Origin: Chionis minor | Taxonomy: Eukaryota; Chordata; Aves; Charadriiformes; Chionididae | Length of the DNA: 64,000 nucleotides | Assembly: GCA_013398295.1 (NCBI GenBank) | Contig: VZSF01003934.1 | Span: 1,044,959 to 1,108,958, forward strand | Direction: 5' to 3' | In this document: piece by piece, positions 52,861 through 64,000 of the stretch | Layout of the letters: each line of letters opens with the position of its first letter | Numbering within the stretch: position 1 is the stretch's first letter | The notes under the pieces: model-generated | What the model was told of the DNA's origin: nothing | Database searches by the model: none | What the model saw: the letters and a program-made list of their open reading frames with translations, nothing else | Made by a program: the position numbers and the translations under genes

Positions 52861-52942
52861 GTGTGTATAGATATCTGTAGATACGCATATATACAGATAT
52901 GCATATATATATATACACACCATACATATGTAAGCATATATC
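52861..52942. repeat. Degenerate (AT/GTAT)-rich simple repeat
   Basis: An alternating purine-pyrimidine stretch made of ATATAC, AGATAT and GCATAT words. It includes a run of about nine alternating TA steps near 52902-52914. It looks like a decayed microsatellite. Confidence 0.85.
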
Positions 52943-55264
52943 TGATGACACTTCAGAAACCTATGCTACTTTTTATCCTATATTTTCTTAAATGCTGCTT
53001 CCAGTTATAACAGTGCAAAGAGTAGATCATATTGAAATATAAGTCATTGAGAAGAGAATATTGCTCTGAATCTCTGTTTTTTGTGATGACTTTTAATAGC
53101 ATCCTAAAGACAGTAGAGCAAAAAATGGCACATTGCATCAGTATGTCTACTTATATTCTCTCCATTTTTACAGGTGAATTTTCAGGAGTGACAGGAATTA
53201 TTGCAGCAATTGTCAAAAAGATAAAAACAATACTCAGATTGCAGGCGACTACAAGAATGACACAAAAGTCAGGAAATCAGTTTTGTTCAGCTTCTAGTTT
53301 TGAGCTATCTGCCTTTTGATTTTTAAAATCCACCCCCTCACTCTTCCAAGTTTTGCGTCACATTTCATATCGTCAGCCCCCCAAGAAATACAGGGGAAGA
53401 CAATATTATTCTGCAGGTGCTTAGTCACACTTCTGTCTACTTCTCAATCCCCAAATCAATCCTATATCCACATTTTCCCAGCATATCAGTTCTGCTGTAT
53501 CCCTTCACATGGTCCTTTTTGTCTTGCTGGTTTCCATTAGTCCTCTCCACAGCAGGTGTTGCAATGAAGATGAACACAAAAAGTGATCCCAAAAAAATCT
53601 CAGAAGTAGGGAAGAGGAGAAGAGAAATTGCCCTAGATTCTGTTTTCCCATTCTCTTTTTGTACGAAAGTTCCCTACTGGATCTCCGTCTGCCTGGCTTT
53701 CCCAATAAGCTGAGAGTTTACCCGCAGGTATGTCTGATACACTCCACAGGGCACAAGCTTTTAACATGACAAGTTCTGACTAGGTCCAGTCAAATCCTGC
53801 CACTCACAAAACAAGAAAGTAAATCATGAACATTTACAGCAGTGCTGTCATTCCCTGCACTAGAACTCTGTGGATCATAAATTGCACTGCTGGAATCTCA
53901 AACTACCTTTTATATTCCAGATATTGAACATACAGAGCAACTTCAGAAATGTCAATATCATAGCTTCTATCAGTGTAAATAAGTAATGCTTACAAGAATA
54001 AAAATTGAACAAACAATGTTAAAAATACTTTGCAAGACATTCTGCGCTGACAACCCCCCATATTTAATTCAGTAAGGAATGCAACCAGATGAAGAATGAA
54101 GCCATAGTATACATATGACTCAAAGCTGATGGAAACAAATTAGTCAAATGAATACTTGCCAGTAGTATTCACCCAGCTCTTGGCAAGATAACTCATGATT
54201 TTGTCCTCAGTTTGGCATTATTTTAGTGTATTTCTAAACATGATGCCCTAGAAACGTCCAGTCAGTTCTTTGACATAATCTGCTTTTACAATTCAGATTC
54301 AGACATGGAAACAATCCTGCACAAGATCTGTTCAATATGTGATATACACAGCAGGAGCACATTTGCTTCTGCCAAGATGATGCATATTTTGCCTATCTTC
54401 AGCCATTCACAAACCATATTAAACCCCTTTGTAAGCCGTACTGCTAGAGAGCAACAGCTTGGCCTCTTCTGTCATATAAATATAGAAACTAACAGAAACC
54501 CTCATTTTTCTTTTTAAAAATCTAGTCTTCATGAATGAAGTGTAATACTTTAAGTCAATCTTAAAACTCCAGTTACAGAAGGTAAAGAACAAAAATCCAT
54601 TATTGCTATCATTAAAATATTTTAAGGTTTTGGATCCGATCAAATTATGATGAGCCGTGCCCTTCCAAAGGAGAAGGGGGCAGCTCACTATACGTAATCC
54701 CTACGCTTGGCTATACTGCTCATGGTGCGAGAACAAGTCTTGACACACGTCTCTCAGCTCCCCCGGCTGTTTTGCTCTCCATGATACCAGCAGGTCCAGG
54801 CATGGGTTGTTTTTTTGTGTACAAAGGGTGGTATTGATGGAAACAAACAGTTAAGGCTTGTGGGACAAGTTCTTCAGGTGGCTTATGGGAAGGTGCTTGG
54901 GATTTTCCCTGTTCCTCTTCCTCCTGGTTGTTAGAGTTGACTCCCTCTATCCTCAGCAGAATTTACGTTAGGTTCAATCCATACCAGAAATGCTAATACT
55001 ATGCCTATGGGAATTCGGAGGTGGCTTGTGAGACTTACTATTAGATCTTTATCAAAACATGGATGATTTAGCAATTTAAAGTCAGATGCTCACTAAATGG
55101 GGTATTCTCTTTCACTTTGTTAGGATTTCTCTCACTGTATATCTTTTAGCTGTAGTTTCCTCAGATATAATTCATCCTTTCCTTAAGGAAACTTTTTGCA
55201 TTATGCATTACTTGCACCTTTTAATTGTTTTGCTATAAATTCCAACCTGAAGTTTTATTAGTCT

Positions 55265-55765
55265 ACATTCACATGACTCAAAGACAGAAAGGGCCACCCC
55301 TATTCTAGTCTGATCCCTCATATATCATGGGTCATTTGATATTACCACAGTAACCATTTTAATGAGACCAGTAATGTTGTTTGGCTACACCAAGTCTTTC
55401 AGAAGGGTATCCAGTATTCCTCAGAACACAAGTCATGGAGAATTTTCCTCTGTGTCTGACAGTTTGTTCCAATACTTTTGATAGCGACTGCTAAAAATAT
55501 ATGTCTTTCTTATACCCAAATCTCTGATTTCATCTTTTACTCAGTTCTTGTTAAGCTTTACTTTGTATCCTAATTACTCTACTACTTAGTCTTTTTTCGC
55601 CTCCAAATTATATACGGTAAATAATTCACTCCTTAGTCTTCTTTTGTTTTTTGATCCAAGAATAATTTCTCTAGCAGTTTTCTACAATCTTCTTACAACA
55701 TCAACAACTTTTCAAAATGTGGATGCTAGAACTAATGGTGTATTCCATTCCCAGAGACATTTCTT
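55265..55765 (-). mobile_element. Ancient CR1-like LINE fragment, minus strand
   Basis: This is a heavily diverged, reverse-complemented CR1-type 3' region of about 500 bp. It starts with AGACAGAAAGGGCCAC and TAGTCTGATCCCTC, the old CR1 3' end. It continues through CAGTTTGTTCCAATACTTTT and a segment ending with CTCCTTAGTCTTCTT, and closes with CAACATCAACAACTTTTCAA then TGTGGATGCTAGAACTAATG and GTGTATTCCA. The last blocks match the order seen in reverse-complemented CR1 ORF2, where a fingers-of-zinc-like C-terminal segment follows. Many substitutions and small gaps are present, so this is an old insertion. Subfamily is not assigned and both ends are approximate. Confidence 0.75.
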
Positions 55766-58700
55766 TTGTACCATGTTGGGAATCCAGGAAAATAATATAC
55801 TACAAAGCAACAGAGTTAGGTGCACACCTGCCAGCTAGCTTTTGAATGTCAGCCTTTGTGCTGAATATCACAAGTAGCATGGAGCAGTAGGATAATCCAC
55901 ATGTCATCATCACATCTCTTCCAGTTGATTACCTGCTGTTTGCCTGAATGCCTACCACGGCTGTAGTTACAGCTCTTGTATAAAATGTTGCCCATACTTC
56001 AACCCGGGCAAGTTCAGAATGCCGTGGGAACAGAAATTCTACTGGGGTGACCCAGGAAAAATCTGTAAATGGTGTGTGGAGGAATATCTGAAGGACACAC
56101 AGAGATCAGCTATTTGACCCCATAAATTAGATGACATTTGATATGTCAGTAGAAGCATTTTTTAAAAATATAGCCCTTAGAGAAAACTTAGCCTTAAACA
56201 TTTATGTCATACTTACTTTGTAACTGCTACATAATCGTATAAGGTCTTCCATGTCACCTGAATTGCAATCATTTTCAGTTATGAAATTATTCTTAATCAT
56301 CCAAATACAGTTCTTTGGTAATAATGTTTATTCACTGGGAGTTACTTTGCAGTTTTAGTATGACATCATATATTCCAGTCCTAAGACACAATAGACCGTG
56401 CCTGTTTCTTTTCTTTTTTTTTCATGTGGATAGGAGATGTCTAAGGTCGGGTCCTCTAAGGAGAGTTTGGCTTTTAATGTTTTTTGTTTCAGACTCTGAT
56501 TCCAATTATAGTTGCAGTTCCACCCAACTTGAGTATTTTTTTGTAAAACAAAGTTATGGGCTAAATTAATTTCTGGTTTGAATCACTGGACATGTATCGG
56601 GATAAATTTGGCTCAGTGAAATAATGATGGCAAAGCAGCTGAACTACATGATTTACCACGCTAAGTACAAAAGCTGGATCTAACCGTTCCTCGCAATACT
56701 TTTTCTAGAAACATGAAACTAATCCTTTTTTTAAGAAATGTCAAAGTAAGGAAACAAACAAGAGGACCTGTCTGATAGAAGAAATAACGCTCTATCACAG
56801 ATGTCACGTGCTGAATGCCAGGTGATTTTCATATTCTTCATATCTGTTTTTTCTCTTTGAAATACATGTAGAATATTGTTGTCTCCACCTTGATCCACAG
56901 CAGATTATGTTAAATTATCCATATTTCCAATTAGCAATATAAATAATTAAGCAACAGTACATGACAAGAAAATTACATTTTGAGCTACTGATGACATGCC
57001 TTTGGTAGTGTTGGCAGAAGCATATTATTGTGAAATGGAATTTAAAGTTGAAAAAGCCCAGTGAGAAGACCTGGAGAGAGTACAGTCTGTTCAATGCCAG
57101 GTAATGCTGCCGTGAGCGTGAATTTCCTGACAGCCAGTCATGAAGTCTCTGCTCACATCAAGCAGGAGCATGCTGCTGGGCAATACTGCTGTAGAACCTG
57201 CTGGGCCCCCAACTGTACTGCAGGCAAACTGCATTCAAACAACAGGAATGAGCAGTCAGGTCATTGTGACTGTTCAGCCCCTTCTCTAGGAAGCAAGACA
57301 CAATCATTTATGTGACTACCTGGAAGTAAGGCGGGTATTAAAATCCCACAGGTGACAAAGAACAATTCATTCTGATTTTGTAGTTGTAAAGTTTCAGAGA
57401 TGGAAGGTGTTCGGAGAATTTAGGAATTATTCTAGCTCATTAGCAGTAAATACAGGCAGGTAAGAGCCATAGAATGCTACTAAAGTCTTAAGAAGGAAGG
57501 AATGTTTGCATGATGACTGATGATCATTAGGACCAGAAGGACTATCTGTGCCACTTAATCCAATTGTGGCCACTGGAGGCAACCACGCCATGTAACCCTA
57601 TTCATATACTTAAAAAACTCCATCTTAAAATCACTGAAGCCCTCTGCTTTCTCTACTTTTATATGGAGTAGCTTCTATTTTCATCTAGCTGATTATTACA
57701 CACTTTCTTCAATTTCAAGTCCAAGTTTATTTCCACCCAAACTATTTAAATTGTTCTTAAGCCTGAAGCATTTACAGAAAACAATGACCATCTGTCCCAA
57801 CTTCAATTTTGCTAGACAAAAGACCTTTTTTTTGGACACCCTTTATAATTCAGGTGCTCTATTCCCCAGCTCATCCTTTCTTTGCACATCTGCCTCTATG
57901 CATGGGCAATCAGAAGCATAGAAGGCATGCAATAGGTGGGTTTGTTAATCCACTTCACAATAGTTTTAATATATCATTATGTCCACCGAAAATACTTTTC
58001 CCAGGATATCACAGAACTATGTTTGCTGTTTTCATAGTCGGAAATTGTCAAATAGATGTATATTCCCCACCAAAACCCTGACATTTTGAACTGGAAAACT
58101 AGTTGTTGACCTGCTTTTATCCTATAAATGTGAACCAATTCATTGTTATTCAATACAAAATAACTTACCACAATTATTCTTTAATATAGATTAAGTCTAG
58201 AATATAATCCCTATTGATTCGACAACTACTTGGGAAAAGTAAATTTGTAATGAATTCCAAGAACAACTGGGTTGTAAATCTATTTGCAGCGCTTCCTCCT
58301 CAATCTACATCTGAGAAATTCATCTCTCCAGTTACAACACTATACAAAATTCACTTTCCCCACCATATTTATCTGACGCTTTTATTTGCATCCCCTGCAT
58401 TAGACCTGGCTATCCCAAACTGTGATTTGAGTCTTTAGAGCCATACCACATCTTCTCCGTGTTCCTCTCTTGCAGCTTTTATGTAGCGTTACCTCATTTT
58501 GAATTACATACTATTTTGGGGTGATAAGCAAGGTGACTCTAGAGAGGTTATATATATCACTCCTTTGTTGCCTGCTCAAAGCCATAGGATGGATTCCTGT
58601 TCAGAATGTGATCACAGACTAAGCTGAATGAAGACTAATGAGTACAGGGCAGATGAGAGTATTTACTTTAAGTACATCAGTTTCTCATCACCACGTTACA

Positions 58701-60954
58701 GTTATACTATATCCAAGGATAACTGGATATACTGGCTGCACTGTGGGTCACTACGAAGCCTGTAGTTGGGTATTACCACACAGACATACTGCTTTGCCCC
58801 AGAGAGCTCAAAATCTCGAAGAGCACATGAAATCTGAGATGCAGAGCAAGTGCTTGTTTCAGAAAGTTCTGTTCTGTTTTAAGCCACAAGGCCACATTGT
58901 AAATAAACAGTGAGGACAAGCCAAGGCCATCATTACATGAGTAAAAGTGTATAGAATTGGGTATTTCTACTCATGACCTTACATAACACCATCGCTCTCT
59001 CCCCTGCCAAAAAAATTGAAAAAAGCAAAAGCCTTTTAACAAACAAGACAGCAAGCACTGCAGCTACTAGTCAGCAGGGCAGCAGACAATTATCCACTGT
59101 ATGGTAATCCTGCTTTTAATCAACAGAAGTCTTATGAATGCTGGCTACAATGTTATTCCACTCCCAAAACTGTCATGTACATTGATCCTCTAACTGTGGT
59201 CAGCAAATGGTACAACACTTTCCTGCCTCCGAGGACCACGAGGGATGATTCAGCAAAGGAGGATGTCTGCAAGATGCTACATTGCATTTTGTGCTTTCCT
59301 CTGCTATGAAAATGTCTCTCTGAGGCTTTCAAGAGAGCAGGAAAAGCTTAATTAATCCACTCTCTGCACTGGTCTGAAAAGCAAGCCAGAGAGATTAGTC
59401 AGGGGCCTGCCACAGAGCTGCAGAATGCAGAAGTCAAGGTTCCCACTAAGGAAAAGCAGCCTGATGGTGACCGGTGTATCAGCTGTGCCCCCAAACCATG
59501 GCAAACAGCAGCAGTGTGACTACTGAAAGACAGTGACATGATTTATGTCATTCAGTACTGTCATAGGGCACTTTTACATGGCACATACAGTATCACATCA
59601 TGCTAGCCAAGTGTTTCAGTAGTTTTTGGTGAAAAAGGAAAGGATATTATTTCCTTATGTTAAGGGAAAGAACATCTCAGGAACTGCGATCCTGTCTAAA
59701 GCTGAGTATTTCATACACAAGCGCCTCTGACACAAACATCTATACAGTTCTTTCCAACTTTGTATTTCTGTCTATTCCAAATATTCTCTTCCACTGAATA
59801 TGCAAAAATGTCTTCATCCCACAGGGATACCAGTAAAGCAGCAAACACTTCAGGAGAACAGCTTTGTTCCTTTTTCTTGATTATCAGTTTCAAGGCAGAA
59901 AAAATAGACCAGGCATGAGAACAGCATGGAGGCAACCCATTGTAAACCCCTGCTTGCACTGGAGAAGTCTGGCTGCTCTCACGTGAGGAGGGACTGAGAA
60001 AATGTTGTCGTTTTGGAAAGTCAGAGCCAGTCACCGCTGTCATGCAGACCACACAGATAACCTCAGTCATTCATGGCAAGTTCTAGTTCCATGGTCACTG
60101 TAAGCTAGTCTTAGAAGAAAGTGCAAAAAATCACGTAAAGATGGGACTGCTTTCCCATTTACTGTTATATTAAGAGAGGAATGAAAGGGACAAGCTCATT
60201 CCAGCTGCTGAGGTGCTTGACGTTGAGCCTGATTATTTACCATTACTACACCACAGTATTCTCTGGCAGAAGTTTCTCTTTGCTTTGCCTCTGCCCTTCC
60301 CACCCCCAACAAATTTCCTATTTTTCACAGAGAACACAGTCTCACAGGTTTCCAAGAGTTAATGATTTACATTAAATAAACGAGAGCATGTCACTGAAAA
60401 TCTTATCAAAAGACCTAAAAAATACCATGCACATGTCAGATTGCTGCATGATTTGGAGAATGAGAGATCAGCATGAATGTTTTAGGCTTTTGCCATCAAC
60501 TGTGACCTTAGACAGACGTCACATCTCGTCAGATTACAGCAATGTTGTATGATACACAGTCTTCTGGGACAAGCTACAATTCTTGACATTTTCTGTGGCA
60601 CACTGCTAACCTCAGTAGCCCTTGCTGAGTTTAAGGGGTGGCCTAGGGAGTGCACTTCATACTATTAGGCTAACTGATTACTAAGTCTCATTTCCCAAAC
60701 CAAATAAAAAAGAATGTCTCATTTTCAAATCATTATCACAAGTGTCACAGTTTTTAAACAAGTTTCACGTAGCTTTTACTCTGATCATCCTGATTAAACT
60801 AATGTTAAGGGCCTTTGCAAAACTGAAGGTAAGTGTAAGGGGAATTTGGATCTAAGCCTCAGATCGCAAGCTTCAGTGATACTTCACTAGAACTCAGATA
60901 TATGAGGTTTACATCTTCTTTCTTCATTAATGCTCTCTACCAATATGTAGATAG
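55766..60954. other. Unique non-coding DNA with one CR1 fragment
   Basis: Apart from the CR1-like fragment at 57525-57800 nothing is recognised. The 119-codon minus frame at 59711-60070 has no motif I know. The stretch 59217-59410 is noted as a candidate conserved element. Confidence 0.5.
57525..57800 (-). mobile_element. Ancient CR1-like LINE fragment, minus strand
   Basis: The start, CATTAGGACCAGAAGGACTA, resembles the reverse-complemented 3' end of old sauropsid CR1 subfamilies. The later blocks (CCATCTTAAAATCACTGAAG, GGAGTAGCTTCTATTTTCAT and ATTTCAAGTCCAAGTTTATT) occur in the expected order for such a copy. It is strongly diverged, more so than the 55-kb fragment. There is no coding potential. 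The assignment rests on block order and not on an alignment. Confidence 0.55.
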
Positions 60955-61519
60955 AGAGGTTGCAGCAAGGGTCGTCCTGCCCCTTTACTCTGCCTGGTGA
61001 GGCCACATCTGGAGTACCGTGTCCAGTTCTGGGTTCCCCGGTTCAAGAGGGACAGGGAACTGCTGGAGAGGGTGCAGCAAAGGGCTACGAAGATGACCAG
61101 GGGACTGCAACATCTTTCTTATGAGGAAAGGCTGAGGGACTTGGGCCTTTTTAGTCCGGAGAAGAGAAGGATGAGGGGGGACCTCACCAATGCTTATAAA
61201 TACTTAAAGGGAGGGTGCCAGGAGGATGGGACCAGCCCTTTTTCAGTGGTGCCCAGTGATAGGACAAGAGGGAACGGGCACAAACTTGAACACAGGAAGT
61301 TCCATCTAAACATGCGGAGGAACTTCTTTCCTTTGAGAGTGTCAGAGCACTGGAACAGGCCGCCCAGAGAGGGGGTAGAGTCTCCAACTCTAGAGACATT
61401 CCAAATTTGCCTGGACGCCATCCTGTGCAACCTGCTCTGGGTGACCCTGCTCTGGCAGGGTGTTGGACTAGATGATCTCCAGAGGTCCCTTCCAACCCTG
61501 GTGATTCTGTGGCTCTGTA
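60955..61519 (+). mobile_element. CR1 non-LTR retrotransposon, 5'-truncated 3' end with ORF2 C-terminus
   Basis: This is the best-preserved element in the window. From about 60997 the frame reads through typical CR1 ORF2 C-terminal blocks: [23 protein letters not shown], the [16 protein letters not shown] segment, [38 protein letters not shown] and [14 protein letters not shown]. This part lies downstream of the reverse-transcriptase catalytic core. The core and the endonuclease are absent, so the copy is 5'-truncated, as is usual for CR1. The short 3' tail contains the GGACTAGATGATCTCCAGAG-type motif and ends at 61504-61519 in two degenerate ATTCTRTG-like octamers. Upstream of about 60994 the similarity continues in another frame (VLPLYSA), which implies a one-base deletion. 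The copy is therefore dead. The absence of stops over about 190 codons suggests a fairly recent insertion. Family assignment is from remembered CR1 features; the subfamily is not determined. Confidence 0.95.
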
Positions 61520-61569
61520 ATATTAACAAAACCAATTCAGCCGTAATTCTGGATGTGTACAATGACTAG
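60997..61569 (+). pseudogene. CR1 ORF2 C-terminal remnant (non-functional)
   Basis: This is an open frame of about 190 codons inside the CR1 copy. It opens at a GTG, not an ATG, because the frame simply enters from the broken upstream part; no real start codon is present. The visible motifs ([42 protein letters not shown]) belong to the region after the reverse-transcriptase fingers and palm. The catalytic YADD-type box and the apurinic endonuclease are missing. The frame stays open through the CR1 3' tail and about 50 bases into flanking DNA, so the last residues are not CR1 protein. It cannot encode an active enzyme. It is reported to explain the open frame, not as a gene. Confidence 0.9.
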
Positions 61570-64000
61570 AAGGGTTTTTTTCTCCATTTTATTCTCCATT
61601 TTCTCCATTATTTTATTTCTGTAATATGATGATAATACAAGTAATATGGAATAGATATATACATAAAGAACACTGTAAATTTCCATAGTTTCTACTTTCA
61701 TTCCACTCTTCAAAGGTAAGAAGTTTGTCAAATAGCTGCATAAAGGTTATAATGTATTTGAGTTGGGTTTTAATCTGAATCTGCTGTAAGGTTCAGGCAA
61801 AACAGGTACAATGAATCTGTGGCTTCCTTTCGTAGTATCGACTGCTTGTCAGCACACAAAACTCACAAGCCAACAAATGTCATTTATTTACCTAAGAGGT
61901 GGCCTCCAGAGGGTGACATCAACATATGCTGTGCACACTCATGTAGGCAGATTACGGTGAAACTATGTCTTTGTGGTGATCTTTGGTGGAAGCTGACTCC
62001 TAGTATCACAAGCCTACGCTGCCCCTCTCTAGTTCAAGGTTTTTGTGTTGGTACTGATGAATTCAGATTTTATCCCATGTAAACATTTGGCTTCTGAACG
62101 GATGTAGCGTCAACATTGACAATTTTACTTCAAAATAATTGAAATCTGAAAGGTTTCTCTATTGGTTTTACATGGCTTCACCATTTTGTTTGTAATGAAT
62201 CCTTAACCCAAGTATATGAAAATGCAGCCAGATAAACAGCTGGAAGTCAGTATTAGCTGTCACAAATTAAGTAAATAGAAATATTTGTAAACACATGTAA
62301 GCAGTCTTGAAAAGGCAGCTCAGATTGTCTGTATATCTCATATATCAGTCTATCTCAGATAATGAAATAAACACTTTACAAAAAGTCAGCCAATCTACCA
62401 ACAATAACAGACCAACCAAACAAAACCCCACACACAGAGGGCGAAAGACAGCTAAAAGGTTTTTATTTGACAGGAATAGCAATCCATTCAAGTTGCTTGT
62501 CTTTCTAAGTGGAGCCGGTTTACCTTATTTCAACTTGCTTTGACATTTTTGGTTCCCTCCCCAAATTGTTTCTAGACTATTTTCCTTGAGAACTTATTTT
62601 ATAAATCAAATGTATCAATGTTAAATGACATCATGAGGTTCTAGTGGTTGTGAAGTACTTGCAAATAAGCTTTTGCTCTTGAGCCTCCAAAACCAAGAGT
62701 ACTCATCTCTGAACCTTATTGAATTCATTTATATTTTATTGATTTAACATCTGAAGAATTTATATTTTCCCAAACCAGCTATCCCAGCTTGCTTGGCTAG
62801 CTTTGTGCACGTGCTGCCCTTTGTTACTGGGTGTAACGCACACAGCATTCCCTGTACCTGGTCACTTTCTAAAGAAGAAAAATTCCACATTCACGAAGAT
62901 ATTTTTGTTGGCTATCATTTTTATCACTAATAGGATGAAGAGTAATCATGAAAACAGACTAATTATTGGGAAGACTCACTTCCTGCAATAACTTATCACC
63001 GAGCCTACTGTAAATGTGGTACACACTGTAGATACAGTATTGTTGTCCCCTAAGACTGGAACAGCTGAGTATCACTCAAATCTGGAAGATCATGCACATT
63101 GCAGGATGAAAGGTTCCTTCAGGATGCAGAAATAAACCATCAATTCAGTGTAGTTGCCAACTGAATCAGGTGACTGAAGCTTGATTCATTGTGCATTTGA
63201 TATGGATTAACACACACAAACAGAAAACAAGAGTCTGTCTGCCTTGCCAGCTGTACCTGCCTGTTTTTTCCAATCTTGCTGTAGCACTTGCACAAGGTGC
63301 TAGGCAGATCAGAGCCTTCTGCTCATTCTTGGCACAGGACAACATGTAATACCCTGCATCAATCTGCACAGCTAGACTGCAGTTAGAGGAACCTTTTCTA
63401 GACGTTTCTAAGCACATTAGCAGGTCAAAATGGCATCCTGCAGTTACTTAGCCTAATCTACTACATAAGCTATTGAATTTCTTTGAGTTAATTCCTCCAT
63501 CAGTAACTGCAACTGAGGTTGAACATATCTATTTTAGAAAACATATTTCTAGAACTGCGAAGGTAAAAAAAGCCTATAAAACGCTTGGTAATTTTTTTAA
63601 ACTGTCAAAAATGTTTCTTATTGCTCACTGAATGTCTGACTACAGATCCTAATATTGATTCATACCGTGTATCATATTTTACAGTGAGGGGCCCTAAATC
63701 AGGTCTGATCTGGTGTTGAGTATGTGAAATAAATAAAGCTCTTTGATTTTCTCCTTTAGGACACTTTAGTCCTTTTCTTGGCTCTTTCTGAATTCTCTGA
63801 TTTTTCAAAATATAGAGCTAGAATAAGAATGCTGATTTTATAATATGGACACCTTTAGCCTCTAGGAAGAGAAATGAGACCAACCAGCTCATTCCTGTAG
63901 GCTACAAAATAGCTGCTCATTGAAGACTACCATTTAGGTAATAACTGCCATAAGCTACATACAAAAAAGTTATCCAGTCCATTATCAAGACTACTGAGCC
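61570..64000. other. Unique non-coding DNA after the CR1
   Basis: AT-rich sequence with a small TCTCCATTTTA-like duplication at 61583-61610. No gene or repeat is recognised; the open frames are below 90 codons. Confidence 0.5.

Larger units (their letters stand above)
44976..55264. other. Long unique AT-rich non-coding stretch
   Basis: Ten kilobases with only a SINE segment (47588), a 25-bp tandem repeat (49821) and a decayed AT repeat (52861). No gene, exon or RNA gene is recognised. The frames of up to 106 codons carry no known motif. Confidence 0.5.

Noticed and set aside
61184..61562. Two minus-strand frames of 103 and 122 codons
   Set aside because: They are antisense to the CR1 ORF2 remnant and have no identity of their own.
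1..64000. CRISPR arrays, operons, bacterial promoters, tRNA and rRNA genes
   Set aside because: No spaced direct-repeat arrays, no cloverleaf-forming sequence and no rRNA-like sequence were seen; the repeats and composition are vertebrate.

Overview
The window looks like vertebrate nuclear DNA, most likely from a bird. It is AT-rich and has no bacterial-style gene packing. I found no multi-exon gene, rRNA, tRNA, CRISPR array or operon that I can support. The best lineage marker is a CR1 non-LTR retrotransposon 3' end at about 60955-61519. It encodes the C-terminal part of the CR1 ORF2 reverse-transcriptase protein and ends in degenerate ATTCTRTG-type octamers, the typical end of sauropsid CR1 elements. 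The other recognisable repeats are sparse and heavily diverged: older CR1 fragments, MIR-like SINE pieces and short palindromic amniote repeats. That repeat-poor profile fits a bird better than a turtle, crocodilian or mammal. The species cannot be told from this sequence.

Layout. 1-13.8 kb is mostly unique non-coding DNA, with a perfect 11-bp hairpin at 609-644, an old palindromic repeat near 5.86 kb and MIR-like pieces near 7.92 and 9.36 kb. 13.85-24.5 kb holds MIR-like SINEs, three palindromic repeat copies and a GC-richer patch at 18.46-18.79 kb. 24.5-36.1 kb is unique DNA with two minus-strand CR1 fragments (31.5 and 35.8 kb), a MIR-like 3' segment (32.36 kb) and the longest unexplained open frame (30823-31416, minus). 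36.5 kb has a long TTTTC microsatellite. 39.8-47.7 kb has a MIR-like SINE, a palindromic repeat copy, a GT microsatellite in a GC-richer patch and a minus-strand CR1 fragment at 44.6 kb. 49.8 kb has a 25-bp tandem repeat. 55.3-57.8 kb carries two more old minus-strand CR1 fragments. 61 kb has the best-preserved CR1.

No host genes can be seen working together. The window is best read as an intergenic region or the interior of a very large intron. Nearly all the open frames are chance frames, low-complexity frames or pieces of CR1. I looked for a novel system and found none; the unexplained items worth checking are the 197-codon open frame and a few candidate conserved non-coding blocks, all low confidence.
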